Source: an uncultured Sutterella sp. (GTDB taxonomy: Bacteria > Pseudomonadota > Gammaproteobacteria > Burkholderiales > Burkholderiaceae_F). From it: a stretch of DNA of 64,000 nt. Within the stretch, counting starts at the first letter, position 1. The number at the start of each line of letters is the position of its first letter. Of this stretch, positions 27,519 to 36,033 are shown piece after piece. The DNA lies in the NCBI GenBank assembly GCA_905194315.1, contig CAJJRX010000002.1, positions 56,376-120,375 of the forward strand, in the 5' to 3' direction. A model generated the notes under the pieces. That model worked only from the letters and a program-made list of their open reading frames with translations. It made no database searches and was not told the origin of the DNA. The translations under genes were made by a program, and so were the position numbers.

Positions 27519-28115
27519 GTGAAGACAGTTCTTTATCTGCACGGTTTTCTTTCCTCTCCGGCCTCTGAAAAGGTTCGTATTCTCCGTGAGGCGCTGTCGG
27601 CAAAATACCCGTCGGTGAAACTCATTGCGCCGGATATGAATTACCCGCCGCGCTGCATCGACACGCTGCTCGGTGAAATCGCCGCCCGGATTGATCTGCG
27701 GGAAACGGCCGTGGTGGGATCGAGCCTCGGAGGCTTTTATGCTCTGAGATTCGCCCGCCGCTACGGTACGCGTGTGACGCTGCTCAACCCCTGTCTGGAT
27801 CCCTGGCGGTTTATTCCCGACTTTGTCGGCACACAGACGGTTTACGGCACGACTCGCAAGCTTGAGGTCAGAGCGGAGTTTGAACAGGACTTTCAAGATC
27901 TCAACAGGGTCTGCCCGGCTGAAATTGCGCCCGGCAGCCGTGTGCTCACCCTGATTTCCACTGCGGACGAGGTTCTCCCGTTTGAGAAGACACTCGCGGC
28001 CACACGGGGCTCGCGTCAGGTGATTCTCACCGGCGAGGATCACCGCATCTCCGGATTCGGACGCTGGGTGGATCTGGTGATGGATTTCTCGCTGCGTGAG
28101 TGTCCGCCGGCCTGA
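27519..28115 (+). CDS. yqiA: YqiA/YcfP family alpha/beta-hydrolase esterase
   Basis: Small alpha/beta hydrolase of 198 aa. The opening LYLHGFLSSPASEK and the nucleophile elbow GSSLGGFYA (Ser at about residue 69) match the UPF0227 YqiA/YcfP family. Acid and His are likely in STADEVLP and EDHRISGF. Family members are short-chain esterases with unclear natural substrates. Its place between mpl and the RNB nuclease is conserved in betaproteobacteria. Confidence 0.88.
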   Translation: MKTVLYLHGFLSSPASEKVRILREALSAKYPSVKLIAPDMNYPPRCIDTLLGEIAARIDLRETAVVGSSLGGFYALRFARRYGTRVTLLNPCLDPWRFIPDFVGTQTVYGTTRKLEVRAEFEQDFQDLNRVCPAEIAPGSRVLTLISTADEVLPFEKTLAATRGSRQVILTGEDHRISGFGRWVDLVMDFSLRECPPA

Positions 28116-28238
28116 CAGTGATGCCTGCGGTAAATGTGGTAATCTAAAAACACTCATCAGTGCGTCTGACTGCCTGTGCTTCAGTGGTGCGTCAGGCACA
28201 GTATCTTCCACCGGTGAAGGTGGAAATAAAGGTTTGTA

Positions 28239-30251
28239 ATGTATCTGTTTTTCGAAGAGGACGGTTCCTTTAAAACCGGTACCGTTCTTTCTCAGGCCGG
28301 TAACGCGTATCAGGTTGAACTGCCGACCGGACGCCGCACAAAGATTAAAGCCTCCCACGCCTTTTTCACCTTCGAGACACCGGGACCGGCCGAAGCGCTG
28401 GCTCAGGCTCAGGAGCTCGTGGGCGAACTGGATCCGGATTTTCTCTGGGAGGTAGCTCCCGACGAGGAGTTCTCCTACGAGGAACTTGCCCGCGAGTACT
28501 GGGGCGAAGAGGTCTCGGTGACCCGGAAGATTGCCATGATTTTTGCGCTTCACGGCAATCCGGTGTATTTCTACCGCAAGGTTCGCGGCAGCTATAAGAA
28601 GGCACCTGCCGATATTCTGAAAAAAGCTCTCGAAGCGGTGGCGCGCAAGGAACGTCAGGAGGCGATCCGCCGCGGCTGGGTTGCTGAGATGGTCGAAGGC
28701 CGGCTGCCCGATGAGCTGCGTGAACAGGCAATGAATATTCTGGTGCGCCCGGACAAGAATTCCATTGAATGGAAGGCGGTTGCGGATGCGGCGGCTGAAA
28801 GCCGCATGAGCATGCTCAATCTGATGCTCAAGCTCGGCGGTGTTGCAAGCCCCTGGCGCTGGCATGTGGACAGTTTCTACCTGCAGAACTTCCCCCGGGG
28901 ACGCGGTTTTGCCGACGATCTGCCGCAGCCCGGCACCGGGCACTGGGAAAGCCTGCCGGTCTCTGAGGTTAAGGCTTTCTCGATTGACGACTCGGATACG
29001 ACCGAAATTGACGACGCAACCTCGGTTACTCACCTTGAGAACGGCAAAACACGCGTCGGTATCCATATTGCGGCGCCCGCCTTCGGGATTCACTTTAACG
29101 ATGCGCTCGACAAGGTTGCCCAGTCGCGCATGAGCACGGTTTATGCGCCGGGGCTCAAGACGACCATGCTTCCGGAGAACTGGATTCAGACCTACTCGCT
29201 TGACGAAGGCCGGCTCGTTCCCTGTGTCTCGCTCTACCTGACGGTGGATGATGAAACGCTCAGCGTCGAGAAGAGTGAAACGCGACTCGAGCGGATTGCC
29301 GTGTCGCGCAACCTGCGCTACGACAGAATCGATTCCCTCGTGACCGAGGAGGCTATTGTCAGCGGCACGCTCGACGTGGAGTTTGCCCACGAGATCGGCT
29401 GGCTCTGGCATTTCGCCCGCCGCCTTCTGAAAACCCGCGAAGAGGTCCGCGGCCGTCCTGAAGTGATGGGCCGGGTGGACTGGTTCTTTGCGCTTGAAGG
29501 CGAAGGTGAGGATGCCACGATCCGTATCCGGGGCCGCCGCCGCGGCGAGCCGCTCGATCTGCTTGTGGCGGAAATGATGATTCTTGCCAACGCCACCTGG
29601 GGTGCGTGGCTCGAAGAGCATCACATGAAGGGCATCTACCGTTCTCAGCGCATGGGGCGTGTGAAGATGAGCACGAGTCCCGGACCTCATGACGGTCTCG
29701 GGGTTGAACGCTACGCCTGGAGCACGTCGCCGCTGCGCCGTTATGTCGACCTTGTGAACCAGCGTCAGATCATCGCGACCATCCTCGGAGAGCCCTCGCC
29801 GTACGAGGAGAACAACTACATTGATATGTATTCGGTAGTGAGTCGCTTTGACGAGCTGTATGCGCTCTACAACGACTTCCAGAGTCGCATGGACCGCTAC
29901 TGGTCGATGCGCTGGATTATGCAGGAGGGAATCCGTCAGGTCGAGGCGATTGTGGTCAAGGGTGATCTGCTGCGTATTGACAGACTCCCCTTCATGCAGC
30001 GCTTCCCCGGTCTGCCGGAGGATCTGCCGCGAGGACGTAAGGTTCTGCTGCAGATTCATCAGTGCAATCTGGTGGATCTTGTGCTTGACGCGTCGCTCAT
30101 CCGGGTGCTCGACGAAAGCGTCGAAACCGGCGAGGATGCCGAAGAGGATGATGACTCGTCCCTGGAGGCTGCGGCTGAAGACGTTCAGGACGCTGCCGGA
30201 GAGGACGGCGCTCAGAAAACGGAAACTCCCCCTCAGGAGGGAGAGTCCTGA
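28239..30251 (+). CDS. RNB-domain exoribonuclease (RNase II/R family)
   Basis: 3'-to-5' exoribonuclease. The RNB catalytic block is visible as SIDDSDTTEIDDATSV (about 246-261), with the Asp cluster that binds metal, and later HIAAPAF, LPENW and STSPLRRYVDLVNQRQI. The N-terminal part is shorter and less like cold-shock domains than in E. coli RNase R. The C terminus is an acidic tail (about 625-670) in place of an S1 domain plus basic tail. It resembles the distinct betaproteobacterial RNB proteins rather than RNase R itself. Confidence 0.87.
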   Translation: MYLFFEEDGSFKTGTVLSQAGNAYQVELPTGRRTKIKASHAFFTFETPGPAEALAQAQELVGELDPDFLWEVAPDEEFSYEELAREYWGEEVSVTRKIAMIFALHGNPVYFYRKVRGSYKKAPADILKKALEAVARKERQEAIRRGWVAEMVEGRLPDELREQAMNILVRPDKNSIEWKAVADAAAESRMSMLNLMLKLGGVASPWRWHVDSFYLQNFPRGRGFADDLPQPGTGHWESLPVSEVKAFSIDDSDTTEIDDATSVTHLENGKTRVGIHIAAPAFGIHFNDALDKVAQSRMSTVYAPGLKTTMLPENWIQTYSLDEGRLVPCVSLYLTVDDETLSVEKSETRLERIAVSRNLRYDRIDSLVTEEAIVSGTLDVEFAHEIGWLWHFARRLLKTREEVRGRPEVMGRVDWFFALEGEGEDATIRIRGRRRGEPLDLLVAEMMILANATWGAWLEEHHMKGIYRSQRMGRVKMSTSPGPHDGLGVERYAWSTSPLRRYVDLVNQRQIIATILGEPSPYEENNYIDMYSVVSRFDELYALYNDFQSRMDRYWSMRWIMQEGIRQVEAIVVKGDLLRIDRLPFMQRFPGLPEDLPRGRKVLLQIHQCNLVDLVLDASLIRVLDESVETGEDAEEDDDSSLEAAAEDVQDAAGEDGAQKTETPPQEGES

Positions 30252-30261
30252 GACAGGTCAT

Positions 30262-30296
30262 AAAAAAGGCGAAGCCGGGCGGCTTCGCCTTTTTTT
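30262..30296. terminator. Bidirectional terminator between RNB gene and transporter
   Basis: AAAAAAGGCGAAGCC / GGCTTCGCCTTTTTTT form a 15 bp perfect stem with a GGGC loop, giving a T run on both strands. Confidence 0.93.
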
Positions 30297-30309
30297 ATGG
30301 CGCCATCAG

Positions 30310-31248
30310 TCAGGCGCGTTTACGCTTAAACAAACCGGCGATACTCGAGAACGGGATCTGCGCGAGCACCACGGCGCCGCCCATGAGAAGACAGCCGAAA
30401 AGCTCGCGCGAGCTGAGAGCCTCATCAAGAATGAGCCACCCGCAGATCACAGCCACCACACTTTCCAGACTCATAATCAGGCTGGCAATGGTGTCATTCA
30501 TTCCCCGCTGTCCGACAATCTGCAGCGTGTAGGCAATACCGTTACTCATCACACCGGCCCAGAGAATGGCAGGCAGTGCGGCGACAAAGCCCGCCCAGGT
30601 GGGCGCGCCGAAAATGAGCATGGAGATAAAGCCGAGCAGCCCGCCTACCGAAAACTGACCGACCGCGAGTTCAATACCGTTGACTTTCTGCACAAAGTGC
30701 GAGATGACCATGATGTGAAAAGAGAACACCAGGGCGCACATGGCGATAAGCGAGTCACCGAGCTCGACATGAAAACCGCCCGGCGGCACACACAGATACC
30801 AGAGACCGAATACGGAGAGAATCACCGCAATGATCAGAGTCGGGGTGAGGCGCTTGCCGACAAAAAGACCGAGCAGCGGCACGATCACAATATAGAGCGA
30901 AGTGATGAAACCGGCTTTGCCGACTTCGGCATCGTTAAAGAGTCCGAACTGCTGCAGGGATTCGCCCCCGAACAGGCACAGTCCGCAGAGCAGACTGCCG
31001 ATAAGAAGATTGCGTTTGTATTCCGGAGCGCTGCGGCGCGTGGCTTCGGCACTGTGATACTGTTTTAATCTTGCCCGAAGCACGAGAACGATGGGCAGGA
31101 GGAACGCGACGCCGAAAAACATTCGGCCTGCCGTGAAGGTGAACGGGTCAACGTTATCCATCCCGAGAGACTGCGCAATAAAGGTAGCCCCCCAGATTGT
31201 GGCGGTGATCAGAAGAAGAATACTTTGGCGGAGTTGAAATAAAGTCAT
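30310..31248 (-). CDS. DMT-superfamily (EamA) transporter
   Basis: Inner-membrane protein of 312 aa with about ten hydrophobic segments in two EamA repeats (IWGATFIAQSLGMD in the first, WAGVMSNGIAYTLQIVGQ in the second). EamA proteins export metabolites or import small solutes; the substrate cannot be predicted. The frame runs 59 codons further upstream, but only MTLFQLRQSILLLITATIWG (start at 31248) matches family N termini. The gene is alone and convergent with the RNB gene. Confidence 0.85.
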   Translation of the reverse strand: MTLFQLRQSILLLITATIWGATFIAQSLGMDNVDPFTFTAGRMFFGVAFLLPIVLVLRARLKQYHSAEATRRSAPEYKRNLLIGSLLCGLCLFGGESLQQFGLFNDAEVGKAGFITSLYIVIVPLLGLFVGKRLTPTLIIAVILSVFGLWYLCVPPGGFHVELGDSLIAMCALVFSFHIMVISHFVQKVNGIELAVGQFSVGGLLGFISMLIFGAPTWAGFVAALPAILWAGVMSNGIAYTLQIVGQRGMNDTIASLIMSLESVVAVICGWLILDEALSSRELFGCLLMGGAVVLAQIPFSSIAGLFKRKRA

Positions 31249-31730
31249 GATTAAAGAGGCGGCCGGTTCAGTTCGGAAATGACAGGACTTCAGGCAGAGT
31301 GACGGGACACCGGAGCGGTATCCGCGGAGGATGTCCGGTTTGCCGTCCTGGCGGCCGCAAAGAGTTAAAACACGGGCGTTACAGCGCTTCAGAGACAGGT
31401 TTGAGATTATACAAAGCGGCATCATCGGTCAATACGTACAATTGCTCAGATTCTGTGCAGTACAGTGCATAAAACCGGTTTTACCGCGAGCGTCTGCACC
31501 CGTCGGACAGCCGCCTGGAAGCAGCCAAAGAAATTTGCTTAAACACGGACGGAAAAGGCCAATCGCGGTCACTTTTAGGTAGAATAGGGGCTGTTTCGGG
31601 GTGTTAGCTCCTTAAATGCCCCCTTCACCTGTATGCTGCCGAGACGATTTCTCCTCCGCAGCGTATCTGAAATGCCCGCCTGCGGCACTCCCTGTCAACG
31701 AGAGGTCCTAACTGAACGGAGGTGACGAAG
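31249..31730. other. 482 bp divergent intergenic region (transporter / mgtE) with structured mgtE leader
   Basis: No protein gene seen. A -10-like TAGAAT at 31580-31585 suggests an mgtE transcript of about 140 nt of leader. The leader can fold: AGGGGC (31586-31591) with GCCCCCT (31618-31624), TATGCTGC with GCAGCGTA (about 31634-31665), and GTTAG (31603-31607) with CTAAC (31708-31712) just before the ribosome binding site. It does not match the M-box consensus well enough to name it. Confidence 0.45.
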
Positions 31731-33218
31731 ATGTCGGATGGTCGACTAGAAGAAGATAAAATCAAAGACGCTGATGACAATCTGAGTCGAGATTCAGAGG
31801 AGGCATCCCGTGCGCTGGAGTGGATCCAGCAGATTCTTGCTCAGGATGAGGAGCGCCATCGTGACGTTCGCCTTGAAAAGGCTGACGAGGACGATGAGGC
31901 GCTGCCGATCAGTCCTGAGGCCGCCATTGAACTTCGTGAAGTCATCGATTCTCTGCATCCGGCCGACATCGCCTGGGTGCTCGAAGCGCTGCCGCTCGAT
32001 GAACGTCTTGCCGTCTGGAACCTCGTAGAGAGCGAGTCCGACGGTGAGGTGCTCGTCGAGGTGAACGACGGCGTGCGTGAAACCCTGATCGACGCGATGG
32101 ATCGCGACGAGCTGGTGGACGCCGTTGAAACACTGGATACGGACGAAATCGCCGACCTTGTGGATGACCTGCCGCCCGACGTGATGGCCGAGGTGCAGGA
32201 AGGGCTCTCCCATGAGGAGCGCGCCCAGTTGCGTGCCGCCATGTCCTATCCGGAGGAGAGCGTCGGTGCGCGTATGGACTTTGAAGTGGTATCCATACGT
32301 GAGGAAACCAATATTGAGCAGGCGCTCAGATATCTTCGCCGTTTTGACAGCTTTCCCGACCATACCGACCAGGTCTTTGTGGTGGACCGTCTCGGGCATC
32401 TGAAGGGGGCGCTGGCCCTTTCGAAAATTCTGATCACCGATCCGGGTATTGCCGTCAAAGATGTGATGCAAAAGGACATGCTCACGCTCAACCCGCTCGA
32501 CGATGCGGGTGATGCGGCGCAGGCCTTCGAACGTTATGACCTGGTGAGTGCCGCGGTGATCGACGAGTCGGGCCGTCTGGTCGGACGACTTACGGTTAAC
32601 GAGATCGTTGACGTGATTCGAGAGGAAAGTGATGAGGATGCTTACGCGGCCGTGGGTCTGGATGATGAGCAGGACCTTTTCGCCTCCTCCTGGCAGACTG
32701 CCAAGGCGCGCTGGCTCTGGCTCGGCGTCAATCTGTGCACCGCATTTTTCGCTTCACGCGTGATTTCCGCCTTTGATGGAACGATTGAACGCGTTGTCGC
32801 GCTGGCCACGCTGATGTCAATCGTGGCCGGGATGGCCGGCAACTCCGGCAATCAGACACTGACTCTGCTGGTGCGCTCGCTTGCGATCGGCCAGGTGACC
32901 GACTCCAACAAACGCGACCTTATCAAGAAGGAACTTGTTGTGGCGACCATCAACGGGGTGCTCGTTGGGGCGGTGGCCGGACTTTGCACCTGGGGGCTTT
33001 ACTGGGATACGGCCCAGGGCCCGCTGCTCGGGCTGGTGATGTTTCTCGCGATGATGCTCAATATTATTCAGGGTGCTCTGGTGGGACTGGCAGTGCCGCT
33101 GGCACTGAGACATTTCGGACGCGATCCTGCCCTTGGCGGATCGGTGCTGCTGACGTTTGCGACAGACTCGGGCGGTTTTCTGATTTTCCTGGGGCTCGCC
33201 AGTATTTTCTTCCACTAG
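31731..33218 (+). CDS. mgtE: Magnesium transporter MgtE
   Basis: Mg2+ channel gated by intracellular Mg2+. The cytoplasmic N domain (about 55-185, MgtE superhelix with LHPADIAWVLEALP) and two CBS domains (about 195-315; ARMDFEVVSIREE, VKDVMQKDMLTLNPLDDA) are followed by five membrane helices (about 340-495; GMAGNSGNQTLTLLVRSLAIGQV is the pore signature, split here as family knowledge). ATG 31731 is chosen because a perfect ribosome binding site GGAGGTGA lies 5 nt before it. Length is 495 aa. Confidence 0.95.
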   Translation: MSDGRLEEDKIKDADDNLSRDSEEASRALEWIQQILAQDEERHRDVRLEKADEDDEALPISPEAAIELREVIDSLHPADIAWVLEALPLDERLAVWNLVESESDGEVLVEVNDGVRETLIDAMDRDELVDAVETLDTDEIADLVDDLPPDVMAEVQEGLSHEERAQLRAAMSYPEESVGARMDFEVVSIREETNIEQALRYLRRFDSFPDHTDQVFVVDRLGHLKGALALSKILITDPGIAVKDVMQKDMLTLNPLDDAGDAAQAFERYDLVSAAVIDESGRLVGRLTVNEIVDVIREESDEDAYAAVGLDDEQDLFASSWQTAKARWLWLGVNLCTAFFASRVISAFDGTIERVVALATLMSIVAGMAGNSGNQTLTLLVRSLAIGQVTDSNKRDLIKKELVVATINGVLVGAVAGLCTWGLYWDTAQGPLLGLVMFLAMMLNIIQGALVGLAVPLALRHFGRDPALGGSVLLTFATDSGGFLIFLGLASIFFH

Positions 33219-33248
33219 CCGGGCCCGTGGAAAAACAGAAAATCTTCC

Positions 33249-33548
33249 TCAGAGGTCTCCGAAGAGACGTTTGAGTGCGTCCGCGCTACTGCTGCTTTTG
33301 CTTTTGGTTTCCTCATCAGAAAGCGAGGATTCCTTCAGAGAGATTTCACGAACACGGAAATTCTCCACGATCTCCTCTTCCCAGTAGTGGGCCGGGATCT
33401 CCGAGTGCAGAAACCGTTCTGCCATCTCCCGGCCTATCCCTTCGACACGCACCAGACGGTGGGTGTCAAACTCCACTTCAAGCCAGCGGCGGGTTGCGTC
33501 ATAGCCTGCGGAGAGAATCCCTCCGCGATGGATACTTTTTCGTTGCAT
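33249..33548 (-). CDS. KTSC-like domain small protein
   Basis: 99 aa protein. Residues 1 to about 65 follow the KTSC pattern (start SIHRGGILSAGYDATRRWLEVEFDTH split over two strands, then a V-x-x-x-x-A-E-x-x-L helix), found in small proteins and at the ends of larger enzymes; function unknown. A Ser/Lys/Glu-rich linker and SADALKRLFGDL end the protein. A clear ribosome binding site (GGAGG) precedes ATG 33548. It is convergent with mgtE. Confidence 0.6.
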   Translation of the reverse strand: MQRKSIHRGGILSAGYDATRRWLEVEFDTHRLVRVEGIGREMAERFLHSEIPAHYWEEEIVENFRVREISLKESSLSDEETKSKSSSSADALKRLFGDL

Positions 33549-33931
33549 GACACCTCCTCTTAGGACAGATGAGTCCAGAGATTATCGTAATTGCATTGTA
33601 GCAAATGTGATTTTCTTTGATTTCTGTCAGAAGGCGGACAGCAGGCTGAATCCACGGTATCGCAAGCGTGTCTGTATAGGTGAAAACCCTTACAGACGGG
33701 GTGTTTGCGTCGGCAGGGGAAGTTTTTGGCTTCGCTCGGGAATGTTTTTGAACGTCATTTTTGAGCGTCTGCCCCTCGGATTAGATCAGAAATGATGTTG
33801 AAAAAAAATTTTTCTCTTGCTACGATCGCGGAGTGTTTAATTTTTATGGAATGCAGAGGACAGCCGCCGAGCCGGTAGAAAAGGGAAAGGTACCCCCGTT
33901 TTCTTCACTGCCTCCTTTGAGAGAAGACAGT
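33549..33931. other. 383 bp intergenic region with a long hairpin
   Basis: No gene seen before the transglycosylase. A strong hairpin lies at 33661-33709: CGCAAGC / GTTTGCG outside, GTCTGTA / TACAGAC inside, and GGT-GAAA-ACC at the tip. A GGCAG / CTGCC pair spans about 33711-33776. The promoter at 33798-33826 follows. Confidence 0.5.
33798..33826 (+). promoter_or_regulatory. Predicted promoter of the lytic transglycosylase gene
   Basis: TTGAAA, 17 nt and TACGAT. Transcription would begin near 33833, so the in-frame GTG at 33833 is unlikely to be the start codon. Confidence 0.55.
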
Positions 33932-34861
33932 GTGTCCAAGAGCGCCTCAAACAACATGATAAAACCACCAAATTCCCGTCGTTTCGGGTGGATGGCGGTT
34001 GCAATCTTGCTGCTGGCAACAGTGAGTACCGCACTGCTATGGATCAATCCCTTCGCTCAGTCGCGCTATGGTGACTCTCCGAGACTCGGTTTCGAGCTCA
34101 GTCAGGCCGGCGGCGAAGTGGATGCTGTGTCCTACTCCTCCAAACCCGACAATACCCCGGGTATGCTTCAGCCCTCCATGATGCTGGCATCCACACCGTT
34201 TGACGGGCCCTCGGAAACCGCACCTGCGGTCTCAGAGAGCACTCCTTCCGGTGAAATGCCGCTCGACTCGCTTGAAAGTGTGACGCAGAGACTGAAAACC
34301 GCCTCCCAGTCGGTGGCGCAGTATGTCTCGAGCGCCTACCGGATTCCGCTCAAAAACGCCCGTCAGCTCACGGGGATGGCGATCGAGATCGGTGAAGCCA
34401 AAAACGTTGATCCGCTGCTGATTCTGGCAGTGATTGCCACCGAATCAAGCTACAACCCGCGAGCCCGTTCTGCTGCAGGGGCCGAAGGCCTTATGCAGGT
34501 GATGACGAGCCTGCACCGTTCGCGCTATGAACAGTTCGGCGGTGAGGAAAAAGCCTTTGATCCGTATGCCAACATCAGTGTGGGCACGGATATTCTGAAT
34601 GATTTTATTCAGCGCACCGGCAGTGTGCGTAAAGCCCTCAAGTGGTACAGCGGTGCAGCCAACATGTCTTCGGACAAAGGTTACAGCGCCAAGGTTCTTG
34701 CCGAGCGCCACCGTCTGGCGATTGCCGCGAGCGGCAACACGCAGAGCGCCATCGAGCTGAGCCAGAAGCAGGCAACCGTACCGAGTTTCTCGCCTGACAA
34801 GGTGCCCGAATCGCTCGCTTTTGAAGAGTGGGTGGTGGTGGCGACCAGAGATGCTGCGTAA
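33932..34861 (+). CDS. Lytic transglycosylase (SLT domain), membrane-anchored
   Basis: Cleaves the glycan strand of peptidoglycan to form anhydromuramic ends. A membrane anchor lies at about residues 16-36 (GWMAVAILLLATVSTALLW), followed by a Ser/Pro-rich spacer. The SLT domain is at about 150-255 (VIATESSYNPRARSAAGAEG, catalytic Glu in TESSYNP; GLMQVM; NISVGTDIL; KWYSG). I chose GTG 33932 because AGAGAAG lies 5 nt before it. ATG 33957 or starts at 33833-33851 are possible. The products feed the AmpD/Mpl recycling pathway encoded in this window. Confidence 0.85.
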   Translation: MSKSASNNMIKPPNSRRFGWMAVAILLLATVSTALLWINPFAQSRYGDSPRLGFELSQAGGEVDAVSYSSKPDNTPGMLQPSMMLASTPFDGPSETAPAVSESTPSGEMPLDSLESVTQRLKTASQSVAQYVSSAYRIPLKNARQLTGMAIEIGEAKNVDPLLILAVIATESSYNPRARSAAGAEGLMQVMTSLHRSRYEQFGGEEKAFDPYANISVGTDILNDFIQRTGSVRKALKWYSGAANMSSDKGYSAKVLAERHRLAIAASGNTQSAIELSQKQATVPSFSPDKVPESLAFEEWVVVATRDAA

Positions 34862-34881
34862 GTGCTGCGCATAAATCGCAC

Positions 34882-34912
34882 AAAAAAGGAAACCTGCGGG
34901 TTTCCTTTTTTT
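34882..34912. terminator. Bidirectional terminator (transglycosylase / rsmE)
   Basis: The stem AAAAAAGGAAACC / GGTTTCCTTTTTT has a TGCG loop, with T runs on both strands, between two convergent genes. Confidence 0.9.
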
Positions 34913-34977
34913 TCGGGCTGCCGAACGGCGATTGTTAAGGCTCTGCCGCTTTCGTGAGGCGGTACTGCTTCACGCCT

Positions 34978-35724
34978 TCAGCGGAAATCCCCGTAGAGCG
35001 TATTGAGCCAGACAGCGGCAGCAAGTCCTGCGGTTTCGGTTCTCATCACCCGTGCTCCGAGCAGCTTCGGCAGCCAGCCGGATTCTGCAGCAAGGGCAAT
35101 TTCCGCTTCGCTGAACCCGCCTTCCGCACCCACGGCCACCGCAATGCGTTTCGCGCTGCTCCCGGTATACTCAGCCGGGGCGGCACCGGGGGCGAGAATC
35201 AGCTTGAGATCGGCTTCGGTCTGCGCAAAGGCCTCTTTGAGCACAGGGATGAAGCGGATGCGCATCAGCCTGTTTCTGCCGCACTGCTCAGAGGCGGAGA
35301 TAATCAGACTCTCGAGTTTCTGGAGGCGTTTTTGCGCCCGCTCGTCAGTGAGCCGGGTGACACTGCGCTCGGAGGGCACGAGAATGAGCTCGCTTACCCC
35401 GAGCTCGACCGCTTTTTCCACAATCCAGTCCGTTTTTTCCGGGGCAACCAGCGCCTGGAGGAGAATTATCTCCAGCGGGCACTCCCGCTCAACCGCCGCC
35501 CGGGTGTCGATAGTCACGGCACTGGAGGCTTTGCTGAAACTGATGATGCCGCCCCATTCGAGTCCTTCACCGTTAAAAAGTGTGACCCGCTCCCCGTTTT
35601 TCAGTCGCAGTGCTCTGCCGGCGTGATGAGCGGCCTCGGCGGTGAGCTCAAGCGGTTCTCCGGTCTCCAGCGCCCGGTCAAGCACTTCTGAGGAGAGCGG
35701 CAGGTAAAAACGCGGTTGTGCCAT
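34978..35724 (-). CDS. rsmE: 16S rRNA (uracil1498-N3)-methyltransferase
   Basis: SPOUT-class methyltransferase that modifies U1498 of 16S rRNA. The N-terminal PUA-like domain is at about 1-75. The SPOUT knot is seen in AVGAEGGFSEAEIALA and LGARVMRTETAGLAA near the C terminus, with LVPSERSV in the middle. Length is 248 aa. It diverges from tkt. Confidence 0.94.
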   Translation of the reverse strand: MAQPRFYLPLSSEVLDRALETGEPLELTAEAAHHAGRALRLKNGERVTLFNGEGLEWGGIISFSKASSAVTIDTRAAVERECPLEIILLQALVAPEKTDWIVEKAVELGVSELILVPSERSVTRLTDERAQKRLQKLESLIISASEQCGRNRLMRIRFIPVLKEAFAQTEADLKLILAPGAAPAEYTGSSAKRIAVAVGAEGGFSEAEIALAAESGWLPKLLGARVMRTETAGLAAAVWLNTLYGDFR

Positions 35725-36033
35725 GAGAAAACCTCTGTATCGGTGTGGACGGAATTTGTCTGACGCTATTGTACTGTTTCTGTCTGCAGGATCCTCCCGG
35801 CAAACAAGAAATTACAGGGAAAAGGATGAGGCGGAGACGGATATACGCTAAAATCACTAGCTGTCTTGCATCGCCCGCTTAACGCCGGATGCCTGCAGTG
35901 CGAGGGAGTGACCTCCTGCGGGATCCGTAAACCGGCTGCTGATGCCCCTTTGGTAGGACACCGCTCGCAGAGCAGTCTTCCGGAGGGAGACGTAGTTTCA
36001 ATTTTCCTCATACTTCTCCCAGTCAACATAACT
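35725..36033. other. 309 bp divergent region with structured tkt leader
   Basis: The -10-like TAAAAT at 35849-35854 would give a tkt leader of about 170 nt. In it CTGC-AG-TGCGAG (35893-35904) pairs with CTCGCA-GA-GCAG (35964-35975), and CTA/GTCT at 35857-35866 pairs with AGAC/TAG at 35988-35995. The hairpin GGAG-TGAC-CTCC lies inside. tkt itself has no good ribosome binding site at its ATG. Confidence 0.45.

Noticed and set aside
27492..30059. Very long open frame (855 codons) on the - strand opposite yqiA and the RNB gene
   Set aside because: It is a mirror of strongly biased codons in real genes; no recognisable domain, and the + strand genes are clear family members.
31592..31730. mgtE leader as a canonical M-box
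   Set aside because: Only GTTA and GCTCCT resemble the conserved start; six invariant bases between them and the later blocks are missing.
35857..35995. tkt leader as a TPP riboswitch or 6S RNA
   Set aside because: The CUGAGA and GAACCUGAUC blocks of TPP riboswitches are absent, and the length and central bubble of 6S RNA do not fit.
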